This document shows, in pieces, positions 54,408 to 64,000 of a stretch of DNA of 64,000 nucleotides; the first letter of the stretch is position 1; each line of letters starts with the position of its first letter. The translations under genes and the position numbers were made by a program. The DNA comes from Acidobacteriaceae bacterium (GTDB lineage: Bacteria > Acidobacteriota > Terriglobia > Terriglobales > Acidobacteriaceae), in contig CAHJWL010000003.1 in assembly GCA_903642235.1 (NCBI GenBank), positions 62,001 through 126,000 on the forward strand, given 5' to 3'. A model generated the notes under the pieces. It was not told the origin of the DNA. It worked only from the letters and a program-made list of their open reading frames with translations, and did no database searches.

Positions 54408-54487
54408 GAACTCTTTTCCGCGCGTATGACTCACATCTCGATCGACGGATGACGGGGTGACTTCGTCCCTGCTTTTCTAATTGAGCA

Positions 54488-55525
54488 CTAAGCAGATCGC
54501 GCCGCCTTCCTGAGCCGGTCGCGCAACGCCGAAGAGAGACCGCCTGCTTCTGCTGGAAGTGGACAGACGATCGTCGCACAGCGCATCTGTTCGAGCACAC
54601 GCAGACCCGCAAAGAGCCGCTGCGCAAGCACTGCAGGGTCGTGCCATGGTCCCCAGGCGAAGCTCTCACTTGCGCCTTCTGTCTTCCAGCCATCCGGCAG
54701 CATAGCGCCTACCCGACCTTCGCGCGCAGCCGTGGAACACACCGCCACCAGCTCTGCCGCATCTGCAACGAGCAGCAGCCGAGCATTGGGTGCGTAGTGT
54801 CGCAGATCGAGGCCTGGCGAAGGCAGACCGCCTGGCGAGCCTGGCGATTGCAACGAAGCCGCCCCGAAGACCATGGTCGCTCCTCCAACCGCGGCAATGT
54901 CCTCAAGCGACACCGCGCCAGGGCGGTACAGCCGCATCGGCTGCTCGCAAAGGTCGAGCACCGTGGACTCCACTCCGACCGGCGTCGCGCCACCATCGAG
55001 CACAGCATCAATCCGGCCATTCAGGTCCTCAAGCACATGAGCGGCTGTTGTGGGACTGGTATGGCCAAATCTGTTTGCACTCGGCGCGGCGAGCGGCACA
55101 CCAGTCTGCCCGATCAACGCCAGCGCGACCGGATGGGCAGGCATGCGAACTCCCACCCGCGTCCTGCCGGCAGTGACGGCATCCGGAATGGCGGCCGAGC
55201 GCGGCAGCAGCACTGTGAGCGGGCCCGGCCAGAACGCCTTCATGAGCGCCTCGGTCTTCTTCAGGAGATCTCCGGTCACATCAGCCACAACGTGCAGCAT
55301 CTGCTGATCGCTGACATGCACGATCAGCGGATCCCAGGCGGGCCGCTGCTTTGCAAGAAAGATGGCGCGGACAGCTGTTCCATCAAGCGCGTTCGCTCCC
55401 AACCCATACACGGTCTCCGTGGGAAAGGCGACGGTCCCGCCCCGGCGAAGCAGATCGGCCGCACGCGCCAGATCACCGGGATTCTCCGCTCGTAAAAGCA
55501 ATGTGTCCTTTCGCTCCTCGTTCAT
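54488..55525 (-). CDS. tsaC: L-threonylcarbamoyladenylate synthase (Sua5 type)
   Basis: A 345-residue enzyme that makes threonylcarbamoyl-AMP for the universal t6A modification at A37 of ANN-decoding tRNAs. The N-terminal YrdC domain has GGTVAFPTETVYGLGANA, AKQRPAWDPLIVHV (KxR), and PLAAPSANRFGHTSPT. The extra C-terminal Sua5 domain (from about residue 240, LLVADAAEL and LPAEAGGLSSALRDRLRKAA) marks the long form. The ATG at 55525 fits. A CCTCC-GGAGG hairpin sits around TACTAT at 55541-55558 upstream, perhaps the promoter. It diverges from the CYTH gene by 157 bases. Confidence 0.92.
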   Translation of the reverse strand: MNEERKDTLLLRAENPGDLARAADLLRRGGTVAFPTETVYGLGANALDGTAVRAIFLAKQRPAWDPLIVHVSDQQMLHVVADVTGDLLKKTEALMKAFWPGPLTVLLPRSAAIPDAVTAGRTRVGVRMPAHPVALALIGQTGVPLAAPSANRFGHTSPTTAAHVLEDLNGRIDAVLDGGATPVGVESTVLDLCEQPMRLYRPGAVSLEDIAAVGGATMVFGAASLQSPGSPGGLPSPGLDLRHYAPNARLLLVADAAELVAVCSTAAREGRVGAMLPDGWKTEGASESFAWGPWHDPAVLAQRLFAGLRVLEQMRCATIVCPLPAEAGGLSSALRDRLRKAARSA

Positions 55526-55682
55526 GCGCGGAAATCCTCAGCCTCCATAGTAGGAGGCGCATATACTCGCGGCATAGAGCTGCTCCTCCTGGCCGAAACC
55601 AGGCTTCTCGAGTCTGTCATCTCTCCTTCCGCTGAGAGGACGTTTACTGCACGCAAATCCGCCGCAGATCAGGAAAAAGCTC

Positions 55683-56288
55683 ATGCAAAGCGCAGAGATC
55701 GAACTCAAGTTTCCTGTTGGTATGCCGTCTGATCTCGAGCGATTGCTGCCGGAGTTGGGCTTTCAGTTAGCAACCCCAAGAACCTTTGAGCACAACACGC
55801 TCTACGACACGCCGGATCGAACATTGCGCTCCTGCCATCAACTCTTACGCATCCGGCAGTACGGCTCGCTCTCCACGCTGACCCACAAACGACAGCCGGA
55901 GGGCGCCGACGATCGCCAGTACAAAACAAGAATTGAAACCGAGACGACAGTGGCTGATGGCGAGGCACTGGCAGTCATCTTCGGCCAACTCGGGTACTGC
56001 CCGGTGTTCCTCTACGAGAAGTTTCGGACAGAGTGGAGCTATCCCATGGACGCCAGTAACGCTCAACAGGCCCATCTCGTGATTGACGAGACACCGATTG
56101 GCAACTGGGCCGAGCTCGAAGGTCCTACCGGATGGATCGACGAGATGCTGGTTGCGCTTCGAGTCGATCCCCAAACATGCATCACGGACAGCTATGGAAA
56201 GCTCTTTCAGAGCTGGAAAGAACGCACCGGAAGCTCTGCGACGAATCTGACCTTCGAGCAGATCGGCTCGGCGCTGACCATCGCTTGA
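55683..56288 (+). CDS. CYTH-domain protein (class IV adenylate cyclase / ThTPase-like)
   Basis: A 201-residue triphosphate-tunnel enzyme fold. The diagnostic N-terminal ExExK is AEIELKFPVG (Glu5, Glu7, Lys9), followed by LYDTPDRTLRSCHQLLRIR (tunnel Arg), LTHKRQ and TRIETE. CYTH proteins bind inorganic or organic triphosphates and include class IV cyclases, thiamine triphosphatases and inorganic triphosphatases; which activity holds here is open. The start is the ATG at 55683, with weak GGAA upstream. It converges with the tonB gene, about 49 bases apart. Confidence 0.85.
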   Translation: MQSAEIELKFPVGMPSDLERLLPELGFQLATPRTFEHNTLYDTPDRTLRSCHQLLRIRQYGSLSTLTHKRQPEGADDRQYKTRIETETTVADGEALAVIFGQLGYCPVFLYEKFRTEWSYPMDASNAQQAHLVIDETPIGNWAELEGPTGWIDEMLVALRVDPQTCITDSYGKLFQSWKERTGSSATNLTFEQIGSALTIA

Positions 56289-56337
56289 GGAAGGATAGCG
56301 CCTGTCCGCTGACCCATCTGAGTAGAGCCAAGCAGCT

Positions 56338-57309
56338 TTAGAAGATCTGGAAGTTCACGTCGATATTGACCTCAACCGGCACCGGCTTTCCGCCTTCCAT
56401 TGCAGGCTTAAAGCGGTACTGCCGAACGGCTTCAACCGCCTTCTCGTCCAGACCCATTCCGATGCCGCGCAGAACCCGCACCCGCTGCGGATGGCCTGCA
56501 GCATCAACGATCAGCGTAACCAGAACATTGCCGGCGACCTTGGCCTTGCGTGCCTCTTCAGAGAACTCCGGCTCCACCTGGAAGATAAGCTGCGGAGCGG
56601 AAACACCTCCACCGATCTTACGAACTCCGCCACCGATATTGCCGCCACTTCCCGGTCCGATGCCCGACCCGTTTCCGGAGCCCAGACCCGTTCCGCTTCC
56701 ATTGCCCATAGACATCCCAACCAGCGGCGAGTTCGGCACGCCGATCTGTGGAATGTTTGAAGCCATCTTGACGTCCTTCTGCACCTCCACGGTCGGCTGA
56801 ATTGCTATCTTGGGCTGTTGCAGCGGCGGCGGTGCTGGCGGAACGATCTGGTGCTCGGCAAACTTCGGCGGCGTCCCCTTGGTCACAGGCGTCGGTCCTC
56901 GCTGGCCACCGCCCCCACCCATCACAGTTGCCTTCGGCAACGCTCGCGGTGGCTTTACGGGCAGTTCAATCGGGGTCACCAGATGTGTGACCTGCGGGGC
57001 TGCCATCTTGACGCCCTTCGCCACCAGCCAGGCGATGAATGCAATCACGAGTACATGAAGGGCTACAGCAATCGCCGTCGATGTGGGACTGCGCTTGAAG
57101 GCCATTGGATCCGCAACCGGGATGGCCTTGGACTCAAGCTCGAGAGGCGGCAGCTTCGCGGGAAAGAATGTGTCGCGCACGCTCGAGAGCAGCGAAGTGA
57201 AGACACCCTCCTCGTGCATCTCGGACCACTGTGGAGCATCGCCGATCTGCAGCCGGGGCGCTTCGTGCTCTTTGCCCGTCTCGGGTGGTGTTAACAGTGA
57301 CATCGCCAT
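56338..57309 (-). CDS. tonB: TonB energy transducer with Gly-rich linker
   Basis: A 323-residue TonB. An N-terminal cytosolic stretch of about 75 residues precedes the membrane helix at about 78-98 (AIAVALHVLVIAFIAWLVAKG). Next come a Pro-rich rod (PPAPPPLQQPKIA), a glycine-rich linker with repeated GSG units near residues 205-235, and the C-terminal domain with PEFSEEARKAKVAGNVLVTLIVDAAGHPQ and VRQYRFKPAMEGGKPV, which contacts outer-membrane receptors. It couples the proton-motive force to outer-membrane transport. ExbB and ExbD are not adjacent. The gene is divergent from ileS. Confidence 0.9.
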   Translation of the reverse strand: MAMSLLTPPETGKEHEAPRLQIGDAPQWSEMHEEGVFTSLLSSVRDTFFPAKLPPLELESKAIPVADPMAFKRSPTSTAIAVALHVLVIAFIAWLVAKGVKMAAPQVTHLVTPIELPVKPPRALPKATVMGGGGGQRGPTPVTKGTPPKFAEHQIVPPAPPPLQQPKIAIQPTVEVQKDVKMASNIPQIGVPNSPLVGMSMGNGSGTGLGSGNGSGIGPGSGGNIGGGVRKIGGGVSAPQLIFQVEPEFSEEARKAKVAGNVLVTLIVDAAGHPQRVRVLRGIGMGLDEKAVEAVRQYRFKPAMEGGKPVPVEVNIDVNFQIF

Positions 57310-57624
57310 AAGCTCTTTTGCCTCGGAAGACCGGAGACATGACTATCTCCCCGATCGGTACCTTGAATCACGCATCCTGCATAAAGAGAACGTTCCCCGG
57401 TCTACTGCCGGTTTGGCATGGATGCATACCGCTGCTGGCTTCCATAAATAGTCTACAAACTTTCGCCTCGCGCTGCTCAGCCAGGGTTGTTGACCGTGTT
57501 CCGGGTATTGGACGCCGTTCATGCGCCGGAAGTCGCGCTCGCGCGAGCTTCATGCGGCGCACAGCCGTCTACAATAGACGTTTGGGCCTGTCGCCCGTAA
57601 TCAAGCACACCAGCTGAGGATGGA
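57310..57624. promoter_or_regulatory. Divergent intergenic region between tonB and ileS
   Basis: These 315 bases carry no credible gene. A TACAAT at 57568-57573 is the best -10 box for ileS, giving a leader of about 45 bases, with a poor -35 box (GAGCTT, 57545-57550) that overlaps a perfect 12-base palindrome GCTCGCGCGAGC (57537-57548). No T-box stem or anticodon-like specifier loop is seen. An ATG frame from 57318 to 57617 has no support. Confidence 0.5.
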
Positions 57625-60549
57625 ATGCCCGACGCAATGAACGCGGTGAAAGATCCAAAACCGCTGAAATCAACGTTGAACCTGCCTGAAACCAGCTTTC
57701 CGATGAAGGCAAATCTGCCGCTCAACGAGCCGGCACGTCTTGCCTCCTGGCAAGAACAAGATCTCTACGGTAAGATTCGCACCGCCCGCGTGGGAGAAGC
57801 GAAGTACATCCTCCACGACGGCCCGCCCTACGCGAACGGTGCCATCCATCTCGGCCATGCACTCAATAAGTGCATCAAGGACTTCATCGTCAAAACCAAG
57901 ACCATGGCCGGCTTCGACGCCCCGTACGTGCCGGGCTGGGACTGCCACGGCCTGCCGATCGAGATCAAGGTCGACGAGCAGCTTGGCCGCAAGAAGCTCG
58001 AGATGGAGCCCATCGCCGTCCGCCGTGCCTGCCGCGAGTACGCCGCCAAATACGTCGATCTGCAACGCAGCCAGTTCGAGCGGCTGGGCGTCTTTGGCCG
58101 ATGGAACGATCCCTACCTCACCATGTCTCTGCCCTACGAGGCCTCGATCGCCGAAACCTTCTTCGACTTCTTCGAGAAAGGCTTTGTCTACAAGGGACTG
58201 AAGCCGGTCTACTGGTGCATCCACGACAAGACCGCTCTGGCCGAAGCCGAAGTTGAATACGCGATGCACACCTCGCCTTCCATCTACGTGCGCTACAAGC
58301 TGACCTCGGATCCCGGCGCGATCGATCCCGCACTCGCCGGCCTGGATGCAACAGGGGCGATTTACACCATCATCTGGACGACCACGCCCTGGACTCTCCC
58401 GGCCTCGCTCGCCATCGCCTTCAATCCAGAACTTGCCTATGTTGCCCTGCGTAATGAGATCGACGGCAACATCTACATCGTCGCCGAGGCGCTGGCCGAG
58501 GCGACCAGGCAGGTCTGCAGCCTTCCCGATGCTCCCGTCGTCGCTCGCTTCCAAGGCTCGCAGCTCGATCGCACCACCTTCCAGCACCCCTTTCTCGACC
58601 GATCGATCCTTGGCGTCAACGCGGACTACGTCACCACCGACCAGGGCACCGGTGCCGTTCACACCGCACCCTCGCATGGCGCGGACGACTTCATCACCGG
58701 CACCCGCTATGGTCTCTCGCAGCTCTGCGATGTCGATGCCTCCGGCCGCATCCGCAACGGTCTGCCGGAGTACGACGGCCTGCAGATCTTCAAGGCCAAT
58801 CCCGCCATCATCGAGCTTGTCCGCGAGCGTGGCGCGCTCATGGCGAGCGTCGAGATCCACCACTCCTACCCGCACTGCTGGCGCTGCCATCACCCCGTCA
58901 TCTTCCGCGCCACCGAGCAGTGGTTCATCTCGATGGAGACACCCGTACCCGCGCCCGGCGGCAGCACCGTTAGCTTCCGCCAGAGGGCTCTCGACGAGAT
59001 CGCTACCGTCAACTGGGATCCCGCCTGGGGCGAGCAGCGCATCTCGAACATGATCGCCACCCGGCCCGACTGGTGCATCTCGCGACAGCGTATCTGGGGC
59101 GTACCCATCGCCGTCTTTCTCTGCGAGCGATGCCACGCGCCGCTGAATGATCCGGCCATCAACCGCTCCGTCGTCGATCTCTTACGCAAAGAGGGCGCGG
59201 ACGCCTGGTACACCCGTACCGCAACCTCTCTCCTGCCATCCGGTACAACCTGCGCGGCCTGTGGCGCACAGGATGACTTCCGCAAGGAGATGGACATCCT
59301 TGATGTCTGGTTCGAGTCCGGCGCGTCCTGGCACGCTGTGCTCGATATCGAACCCGAGCTCCGCCGGCCGCCGAACGAGATCCCTGCCGACCTCTATACC
59401 GAAGGCGGCGATCAGCATCGCGGCTGGTTCCACTCTTCCCTGCTCACCTCCGTCGCGGTTCGGGGTCACGCGCCCTACAGGATGGTCGCCACCTCGGGTT
59501 GGACCCTCGATGAGCAGGGCCGCGCCTTCTCGAAGTCGCTCGGCAACGGCGTCGATCCTGTCGACGTGGCAAAGCGTCTTGGCGGCGAGATCATTCGCCT
59601 CTGGGTTGCCTCCGTTGACTTCCGTGAGGATGTTGCAGCCAGCGAGAACCTGATGCAGCGCGTTAGCGAGAACTATCGCAAGCTGCGCAACACGCTGCGC
59701 TTTCTGCTCGGCAACCTCTATGACTTCGAGCCGGGGATGCACTCCATCGAGTTCAGCGAGATGGAACCTTTAGACCAGTACATCCTCGCGCGCACCGCCG
59801 AACTCGATGCGAAGGTCCGTCGCGCCTATGACGAGTTCGAGTTTCACCGCGCCTATCACGCCATCAACGAGTTCACCAACAGCGATCTCTCCGCACTCTA
59901 CCTCGACGTCATCAAGGATCGCCTCTACACCTTCGCTCCCAATGCGCCGGCCCGCCGCTCCGCCCAGACTGCTCTCTGGCGCATTGCAGAAGCGCTCACC
60001 CGCCTCATCGCACCGATCCTCAGCTTTACAGCGGACGAGGTCTGGCCGCTTCTGCCGGTCGTGGGAGGCCGCGAAGCAAGCGTTCACCTCGCTCTCTTTC
60101 CGGACCTTTCTGACATTGTTCCTGGTTCGGTTAGTCAAATTGAAGAGGACTGGAAACAACTGTTAGAAGCTCGCTCTACAGTCTTGCAGCAGCTCGAAGA
60201 TCTCCGCTCGAGAAAAGTGATCGGAAAGGCACTCGAGGCTGAGGTTCAGATCTCGGGTATTGACGCAGAAGCCAATTTAAGTTGGCGAACCTTGAATCAG
60301 TACCAGCGCTCTCTCGCCGAGCTCTTCGGGGTTTCACAAGTGCATTTACACCCGACGCATCGTGTCGTCGGACTTGAGAACCTCGATCCCATAAATTACA
60401 TCACGTCGAAGTCAACAAGAGATCGGTGCGAACGCTGCTGGCGCTATACCGAGGACGTGGGCGAGGAAAACGCTTACCCGAGCGTTTGTGAGCGCTGCGC
60501 AAACGCTCTCGCCGCCATAAACTTTGCTGCCTTCGGAGAGGCCAGCTAA
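57625..60549 (+). CDS. ileS: Isoleucyl-tRNA synthetase
   Basis: IleS, 974 residues, is a class Ia synthetase. The HIGH motif appears as DGPPYANGAIHLGHALNK near residue 70, and KMSKS as AFSKSLGNGVDP near residue 630. The CP1 editing domain has TTDQGTGAVHTAPSHGADD. The C-terminal zinc finger is CERCWRYTEDVG ... CERCANAL. The order and the zinc finger fit the bacterial type 1 enzyme. GAGGA precedes the ATG at 57625. The stop TAA touches the ATG of lspA, the usual ileS-lspA pairing. Confidence 0.97.
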   Translation: MPDAMNAVKDPKPLKSTLNLPETSFPMKANLPLNEPARLASWQEQDLYGKIRTARVGEAKYILHDGPPYANGAIHLGHALNKCIKDFIVKTKTMAGFDAPYVPGWDCHGLPIEIKVDEQLGRKKLEMEPIAVRRACREYAAKYVDLQRSQFERLGVFGRWNDPYLTMSLPYEASIAETFFDFFEKGFVYKGLKPVYWCIHDKTALAEAEVEYAMHTSPSIYVRYKLTSDPGAIDPALAGLDATGAIYTIIWTTTPWTLPASLAIAFNPELAYVALRNEIDGNIYIVAEALAEATRQVCSLPDAPVVARFQGSQLDRTTFQHPFLDRSILGVNADYVTTDQGTGAVHTAPSHGADDFITGTRYGLSQLCDVDASGRIRNGLPEYDGLQIFKANPAIIELVRERGALMASVEIHHSYPHCWRCHHPVIFRATEQWFISMETPVPAPGGSTVSFRQRALDEIATVNWDPAWGEQRISNMIATRPDWCISRQRIWGVPIAVFLCERCHAPLNDPAINRSVVDLLRKEGADAWYTRTATSLLPSGTTCAACGAQDDFRKEMDILDVWFESGASWHAVLDIEPELRRPPNEIPADLYTEGGDQHRGWFHSSLLTSVAVRGHAPYRMVATSGWTLDEQGRAFSKSLGNGVDPVDVAKRLGGEIIRLWVASVDFREDVAASENLMQRVSENYRKLRNTLRFLLGNLYDFEPGMHSIEFSEMEPLDQYILARTAELDAKVRRAYDEFEFHRAYHAINEFTNSDLSALYLDVIKDRLYTFAPNAPARRSAQTALWRIAEALTRLIAPILSFTADEVWPLLPVVGGREASVHLALFPDLSDIVPGSVSQIEEDWKQLLEARSTVLQQLEDLRSRKVIGKALEAEVQISGIDAEANLSWRTLNQYQRSLAELFGVSQVHLHPTHRVVGLENLDPINYITSKSTRDRCERCWRYTEDVGEENAYPSVCERCANALAAINFAAFGEAS

Positions 60550-61128
60550 ATGGCTCTTATCACCACGTACCCTGATGCCGCATCGCCCAATGTCCACACT
60601 GGCCTAAACGTCCGCTGGCCCCTGCTCGCCATCACTGCGGCGATCGTCGCCGTCGATCGACTCACCAAACTGGCCGTCGAACAGCATCTCCTGCTTGGCG
60701 GTCGTCACATCGTCATCCCCGGCGTCTTCGCGATCACGCATGTATTGAACACCGGCGCAGCCTTCAGTGCCTTCGCCGAAAGCACCTCACCTACCACCGT
60801 GCGCTACACCCTTATCGCCTTCTCCGCGCTGGCCATCCTGATCGTCGGCACCATGCTCTGGAGATCGGGCCGCGCCTTCACGCTCTCCGGCCTCGCTCTC
60901 GCCCTCATCCTCGGCGGTGCCATCGGCAACCTCTACGACCGCATCTGGCTGCACTATGTCGTCGACTTCCTCGAAGTGCGCATCATCCACTACCACTGGC
61001 CGGACTTCAACGTTGCAGATTCCGCCATCGTCGTCGGTGCCTGTCTGCTTATTCTCGAGATCTTTCGTCCGCAGCCAAAAGAAGTGCAGTCATCTCAGAA
61101 TCAAACAACAGGGGCCACACGGGCTTGA
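60550..61128 (+). CDS. lspA: Lipoprotein signal peptidase
   Basis: LspA, 192 residues, is an aspartyl protease with four membrane helices that cleaves prolipoproteins before the lipidated Cys. The catalytic Asp residues lie in [12 protein letters not shown] and HYVVDFLEV, and NTGAAFSAF is the third conserved box. The start codon follows the ileS stop without a gap. The N-terminal about 20 residues are longer than in E. coli LspA. The TGA overlaps the TTG start of uvrA. Its substrates would include proteins such as the one encoded at 50601. Confidence 0.93.
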   Translation: MALITTYPDAASPNVHTGLNVRWPLLAITAAIVAVDRLTKLAVEQHLLLGGRHIVIPGVFAITHVLNTGAAFSAFAESTSPTTVRYTLIAFSALAILIVGTMLWRSGRAFTLSGLALALILGGAIGNLYDRIWLHYVVDFLEVRIIHYHWPDFNVADSAIVVGACLLILEIFRPQPKEVQSSQNQTTGATRA

Positions 61129-64000
61129 ACGACTCGATCGTCATACGCGGCGCGCGTACCCACAACCTCAAGGGCATTGACGTTGATATCCCGCACAACG
61201 CCCTTACCGTCGTGAGCGGTGTCTCCGGCTCCGGCAAGAGCTCGCTTGCCTTTGACACCGTCTACGCCGAAGGTCAGCGCCGCTATGTCGAGTCGCTCTC
61301 CGCGTACGCGCGGCAGTTCCTCGAGCGCATCGAGAAGCCCGACGTCGACTTCATGGACGGCCTCGCGCCCGCCATTGCCATCAAGCAGAAGAACCAGACG
61401 CGCAATCCGCGATCCACCGTCGCCACCGCGACCGAGATCTACGACTACATGCGGCTGCTCTATGCGCGCTGCGGCACCGTCACCTGCCTGCACTGCGGCG
61501 GCATTGTTCGGCGCGACTCCGTCGACGAGATTGTCGCTGCGCTTCTCGCCCTACCCGCGTCGACCCGCGTCTATGCTCTCTTTCCTATCGAGCGCGCCGA
61601 GCTCAAACTCGAACCCCTGCAGGCCCCTTCCGCGGAGACTACGTCTGCCGAGCCCGCGCCACCCAAGCGAGCAGCGAAGCGTGCAAAGCAGACCGAAGCG
61701 GAGACTGCGCCTGCCTTCAATCTGACGGACTCCCTGCGCACGCGCCTCGGTGAACTGCGTGGACGTGGTTTCAACCGGCTCTACCAGGCAGCGCCTGACG
61801 GTTCGACCGGCGGCATCGTCGAGTTCTCCACGCCCGAAAGCCTGCTTGAACTTGATTTCGCTCGCCCGATCTTCGTGCTCATCGATCGTCTCGCGCTTTC
61901 GCCGGAGATCCGCACACGCCTCGTGGACGCGATCGAAACCGGCTATCGCGAGGCCCGCGAGATCCAGTTCCTGACTCTTGCGCGGCAGGAGACCGAAAAG
62001 ACTGCGACCGTCCGCTTCTCGTCCGCCTTCGAGTGCACCGGCTGTCATCGTGCGTACCGCGAGCCCGAGCCGCGTCTCTTCTCCTTTAATAACCCCTTCG
62101 GTGCCTGCCCGCGCTGCCAGGGCTTCGGCAACACAATCGATTTCGATCCCGACCTCATCATTCCGGACAAGTCGAAGACCCTTGACGGCGATGCCATCGC
62201 GCCCTGGGCCTCGGGCAAGTACCGGCCGATGCACAGCGAGCTGAAGCGCTACGCACGCGGCGCAGACATCCCTCTCAACAAGCCCTGGTACGACCTGACC
62301 GACCAGCAGCAGCAGCTTATTCAGGATGGCCGTGGCGCCTTTCCTGGTATTCGCGGCTTCTTCGCCGATCTTGACCGCAAGAAGTACAAGCTGCACGTCC
62401 GCGTCTTTCTCTCGAAGTTTCGCGGCTACGCCACCTGTCCGGACTGCCGCGGTCAGCGCCTCCGCGCCGAAGCGCGCGCTGTTCTGCTGAGCAACAAAAA
62501 CATCTGCGAAGCCAGCGCACTCACCATCACCGCTGCCAGACAGTTCTTCGACGCGCTTGCGCTCTCACCCGCTCAGACCGAGATCGCCGGCAAGATCCTT
62601 GAAGAAGTCCGACAGCGTATCTCTTTCCTCGAACAGGTTGGTCTCGACTACCTCACCCTCGACCGCCTGTCGTCGACGCTGTCGGGCGGCGAGTCGCAGC
62701 GTATCCAGCTTGCCAGTTCGCTCGGCTCGCGCCTCGTCGGCGCGCTCTATGTGCTCGACGAGCCTTCGATCGGCCTGCACACCCGCGACACCGCTAAGCT
62801 CATCCACATCATGGAAGACCTCCGCGACCTCGGCAATACCATCCTTGTCGTCGAACACGATCCGGACGTCATTCGCGCCGCCGATCACCTGCTCGACCTT
62901 GGCCCCGGAGCCGGAGAGCTTGGCGGACAGCTGCTCGCCGCCGGAACCGTCCCTGAGGTCACAGCCAACCCCAACTCGATCACCGGCCGCTACCTCTCCG
63001 GCCGATCTTTCATCCCTGTCCCAAAGTTCCGCCGCGAGCCGGGCCGCGAACATCTGCTGCTGAAGGGCGCACGCATCCATAATCTGCGCGGCGTCGATCT
63101 TGATATCCCCCTGAACCTGCTCTGCTGCGTCACAGGCGTCTCCGGCTCGGGCAAGTCCACGCTGATTCACCAGGTCCTCTATCGCGTCCTCACCAAGGCG
63201 CTCGGACAGGCCGAAGGCACTGATCCCGCGCACCTCTATCGCGAGCTTTCCGGAACGCAGCACCTCAATGAGGTCGTCCTGGTGGATCAATCTCCGATCG
63301 GCCGAACGCCACGATCTAATCCGGTTACATACATCAAGGCCTTCGACGCCATCCGCGAGCTCTTCGCGGCGCAGCCCGACAGCAAGCGCCGCAACCTAAC
63401 GGCCGGCATGTTCTCCTTCAACGTGCCCGGCGGCCGCTGCGATGTCTGCGAGGGCGACGGTACCGTCACCGTCGAGATGCAGTTCCTCGCCGATGTGGAG
63501 CTGCCCTGTGAAGACTGTGGCGGAACCCGCTACAAGTCCTCGATCCTCGACATAAAGTACAAGAACCGCAACATCAACGACGTCCTCAACCTCACCGTCA
63601 AAGAAGCGCTCGTCTACTTCGCCGGACATCCCAAGATCGTCGACCGTCTCTACGTCCTTGACGAGGTCGGCCTCTCCTATGTGCGCCTCGGTCAGTCGGC
63701 GACGACCCTTTCGGGGGGAGAAGCGCAGCGCATTAAACTTGCGGCAAGTCTTGCCGCTACCCGTGCCAATGCAAGCCGCACAGCAAATTCGACCACCGAG
63801 AGCAAGCGAGCCGCCAGCCGCACGCTCTATATTCTCGACGAGCCGACCACCGGCCTCCACTTCGACGATGTTGCCAAGCTCCTCGCAGCCTTTCAGAAGC
63901 TCATTGAGGGCGGCGGCTCACTGCTGGTCATCGAGCACAATCTGGATGTCATCAAGTCCGCCGACTGGGTCATCGACATGGGACCAGAGGGCGGCAGCGG
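61125..64000 (+). CDS. uvrA: Excinuclease ABC subunit A, truncated by window end
   Basis: 958 codons are visible and the frame is open at the edge. UvrA is the damage-recognising ATPase of nucleotide excision repair. The first Walker A is [14 protein letters not shown]; the second, in the C-terminal half, is [14 protein letters not shown]. Signatures [12 protein letters not shown] and [12 protein letters not shown] and zinc ligands ([30 protein letters not shown]) are present. Two low-complexity insertions occur, one Ala/Lys/Glu-rich at about residues 155-195 and one Ser/Thr/Arg-rich after LAASLAAT. The start is TTG at 61125 inside the lspA stop; no ATG fits. Confidence 0.95.
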   Translation, partial: MNDSIVIRGARTHNLKGIDVDIPHNALTVVSGVSGSGKSSLAFDTVYAEGQRRYVESLSAYARQFLERIEKPDVDFMDGLAPAIAIKQKNQTRNPRSTVATATEIYDYMRLLYARCGTVTCLHCGGIVRRDSVDEIVAALLALPASTRVYALFPIERAELKLEPLQAPSAETTSAEPAPPKRAAKRAKQTEAETAPAFNLTDSLRTRLGELRGRGFNRLYQAAPDGSTGGIVEFSTPESLLELDFARPIFVLIDRLALSPEIRTRLVDAIETGYREAREIQFLTLARQETEKTATVRFSSAFECTGCHRAYREPEPRLFSFNNPFGACPRCQGFGNTIDFDPDLIIPDKSKTLDGDAIAPWASGKYRPMHSELKRYARGADIPLNKPWYDLTDQQQQLIQDGRGAFPGIRGFFADLDRKKYKLHVRVFLSKFRGYATCPDCRGQRLRAEARAVLLSNKNICEASALTITAARQFFDALALSPAQTEIAGKILEEVRQRISFLEQVGLDYLTLDRLSSTLSGGESQRIQLASSLGSRLVGALYVLDEPSIGLHTRDTAKLIHIMEDLRDLGNTILVVEHDPDVIRAADHLLDLGPGAGELGGQLLAAGTVPEVTANPNSITGRYLSGRSFIPVPKFRREPGREHLLLKGARIHNLRGVDLDIPLNLLCCVTGVSGSGKSTLIHQVLYRVLTKALGQAEGTDPAHLYRELSGTQHLNEVVLVDQSPIGRTPRSNPVTYIKAFDAIRELFAAQPDSKRRNLTAGMFSFNVPGGRCDVCEGDGTVTVEMQFLADVELPCEDCGGTRYKSSILDIKYKNRNINDVLNLTVKEALVYFAGHPKIVDRLYVLDEVGLSYVRLGQSATTLSGGEAQRIKLAASLAATRANASRTANSTTESKRAASRTLYILDEPTTGLHFDDVAKLLAAFQKLIEGGGSLLVIEHNLDVIKSADWVIDMGPEGGS

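Noticed and set aside
55541..55558. GCCTCC-ATAGTA-GGAGGC repeat upstream of tsaC
   Set aside because: The stem has only six pairs and no second copy was noticed; it may be a chance match around a -10 box.
57318..57617. 99-codon frame between tonB and ileS
   Set aside because: No ribosome site, poor codon use, basic and Cys-rich composition, and it overlaps the likely ileS promoter.
57310..57624. T-box leader in front of ileS
   Set aside because: No T-box sequence, specifier loop or antiterminator stem is visible.
57670..59136. 488-codon open frame on the minus strand inside ileS
   Set aside because: It mirrors ileS over its whole length, and its Gly/Val/Asp-rich composition is typical of an antisense frame in GC-rich DNA. 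No family motif is seen.

Overview
The window is a GC-rich, densely coded bacterial chromosome segment with about 49 protein genes, one tRNA and no mobile elements or CRISPR arrays. The gene content points to a Gram-negative soil bacterium: LpxD, HldE, two TonB-family proteins and a beta-barrel porin occur together with a Corynebacterium-type glycogen synthase, a royal-jelly-type secreted protein and a Pkn-type kinase with TPR repeats. My best guess is Acidobacteriota, order Terriglobales (Terriglobus/Granulicella/Edaphobacter relatives). This is inferred from gene-family mix, not from a marker-gene comparison.

Positions 1-14744 are dominated by a surface-glycan locus. After a partial VOC-family gene and a GMC oxidoreductase come hldE (heptose kinase/adenylyltransferase), a SAF-less NeuB-like synthase, a KdsC-like phosphatase, a thiamine-diphosphate carboligase, GtrA, a GtrB/DPM-like glycosyltransferase, a GmhA-like isomerase, a PA2169-type four-helix protein, an NAD-dependent sugar epimerase/reductase and the complete CDP-4-keto-3,6-dideoxyglucose precursor set (rfbH, rfbF, rfbG). 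The combination of rfbFGH with a carboligase recalls yersiniose biosynthesis and suggests an unusual branched or higher-carbon sugar. This is the most interesting part of the window.

Positions 14869-31662 hold a porin, a TlpA-like thioredoxin, glycogen metabolism (glgX and a GT4 glycogen synthase converging on a perfect hairpin terminator), a TonB-domain protein with a very long predicted cytoplasmic part, a royal-jelly-family protein, a membrane protein fused to a spermidine-synthase-like domain, pgi, and a 1158-residue Ser/Thr kinase with C-terminal TPR repeats.

Positions 31876-45818 carry two HAD hydrolases, tRNA-Leu(GAG), secG with a strong terminator, a metallo-hydrolase, an aminotransferase, a RibBA with an atypical GTP cyclohydrolase II half, recQ, a thioesterase, the PLP synthase pair pdxST, and directly behind it a cytochrome c oxidase operon ending in a tiny membrane protein with a CxxC motif.

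Positions 45893-64000 carry a CCA-adding/poly(A)-polymerase-like enzyme with a histone-H1-like tail, a conserved hypothetical gene overlapping lpxD, a response regulator, a lipoprotein, tmk overlapping a cytochrome P450 gene, holB, a Sua5-type tsaC, a CYTH protein, tonB, and the tightly packed ileS-lspA-uvrA run, the last gene being cut by the window end. Several genes in the second half have a TAnnnT box 6-7 bases before the start codon and no Shine-Dalgarno sequence, which suggests leaderless transcription.
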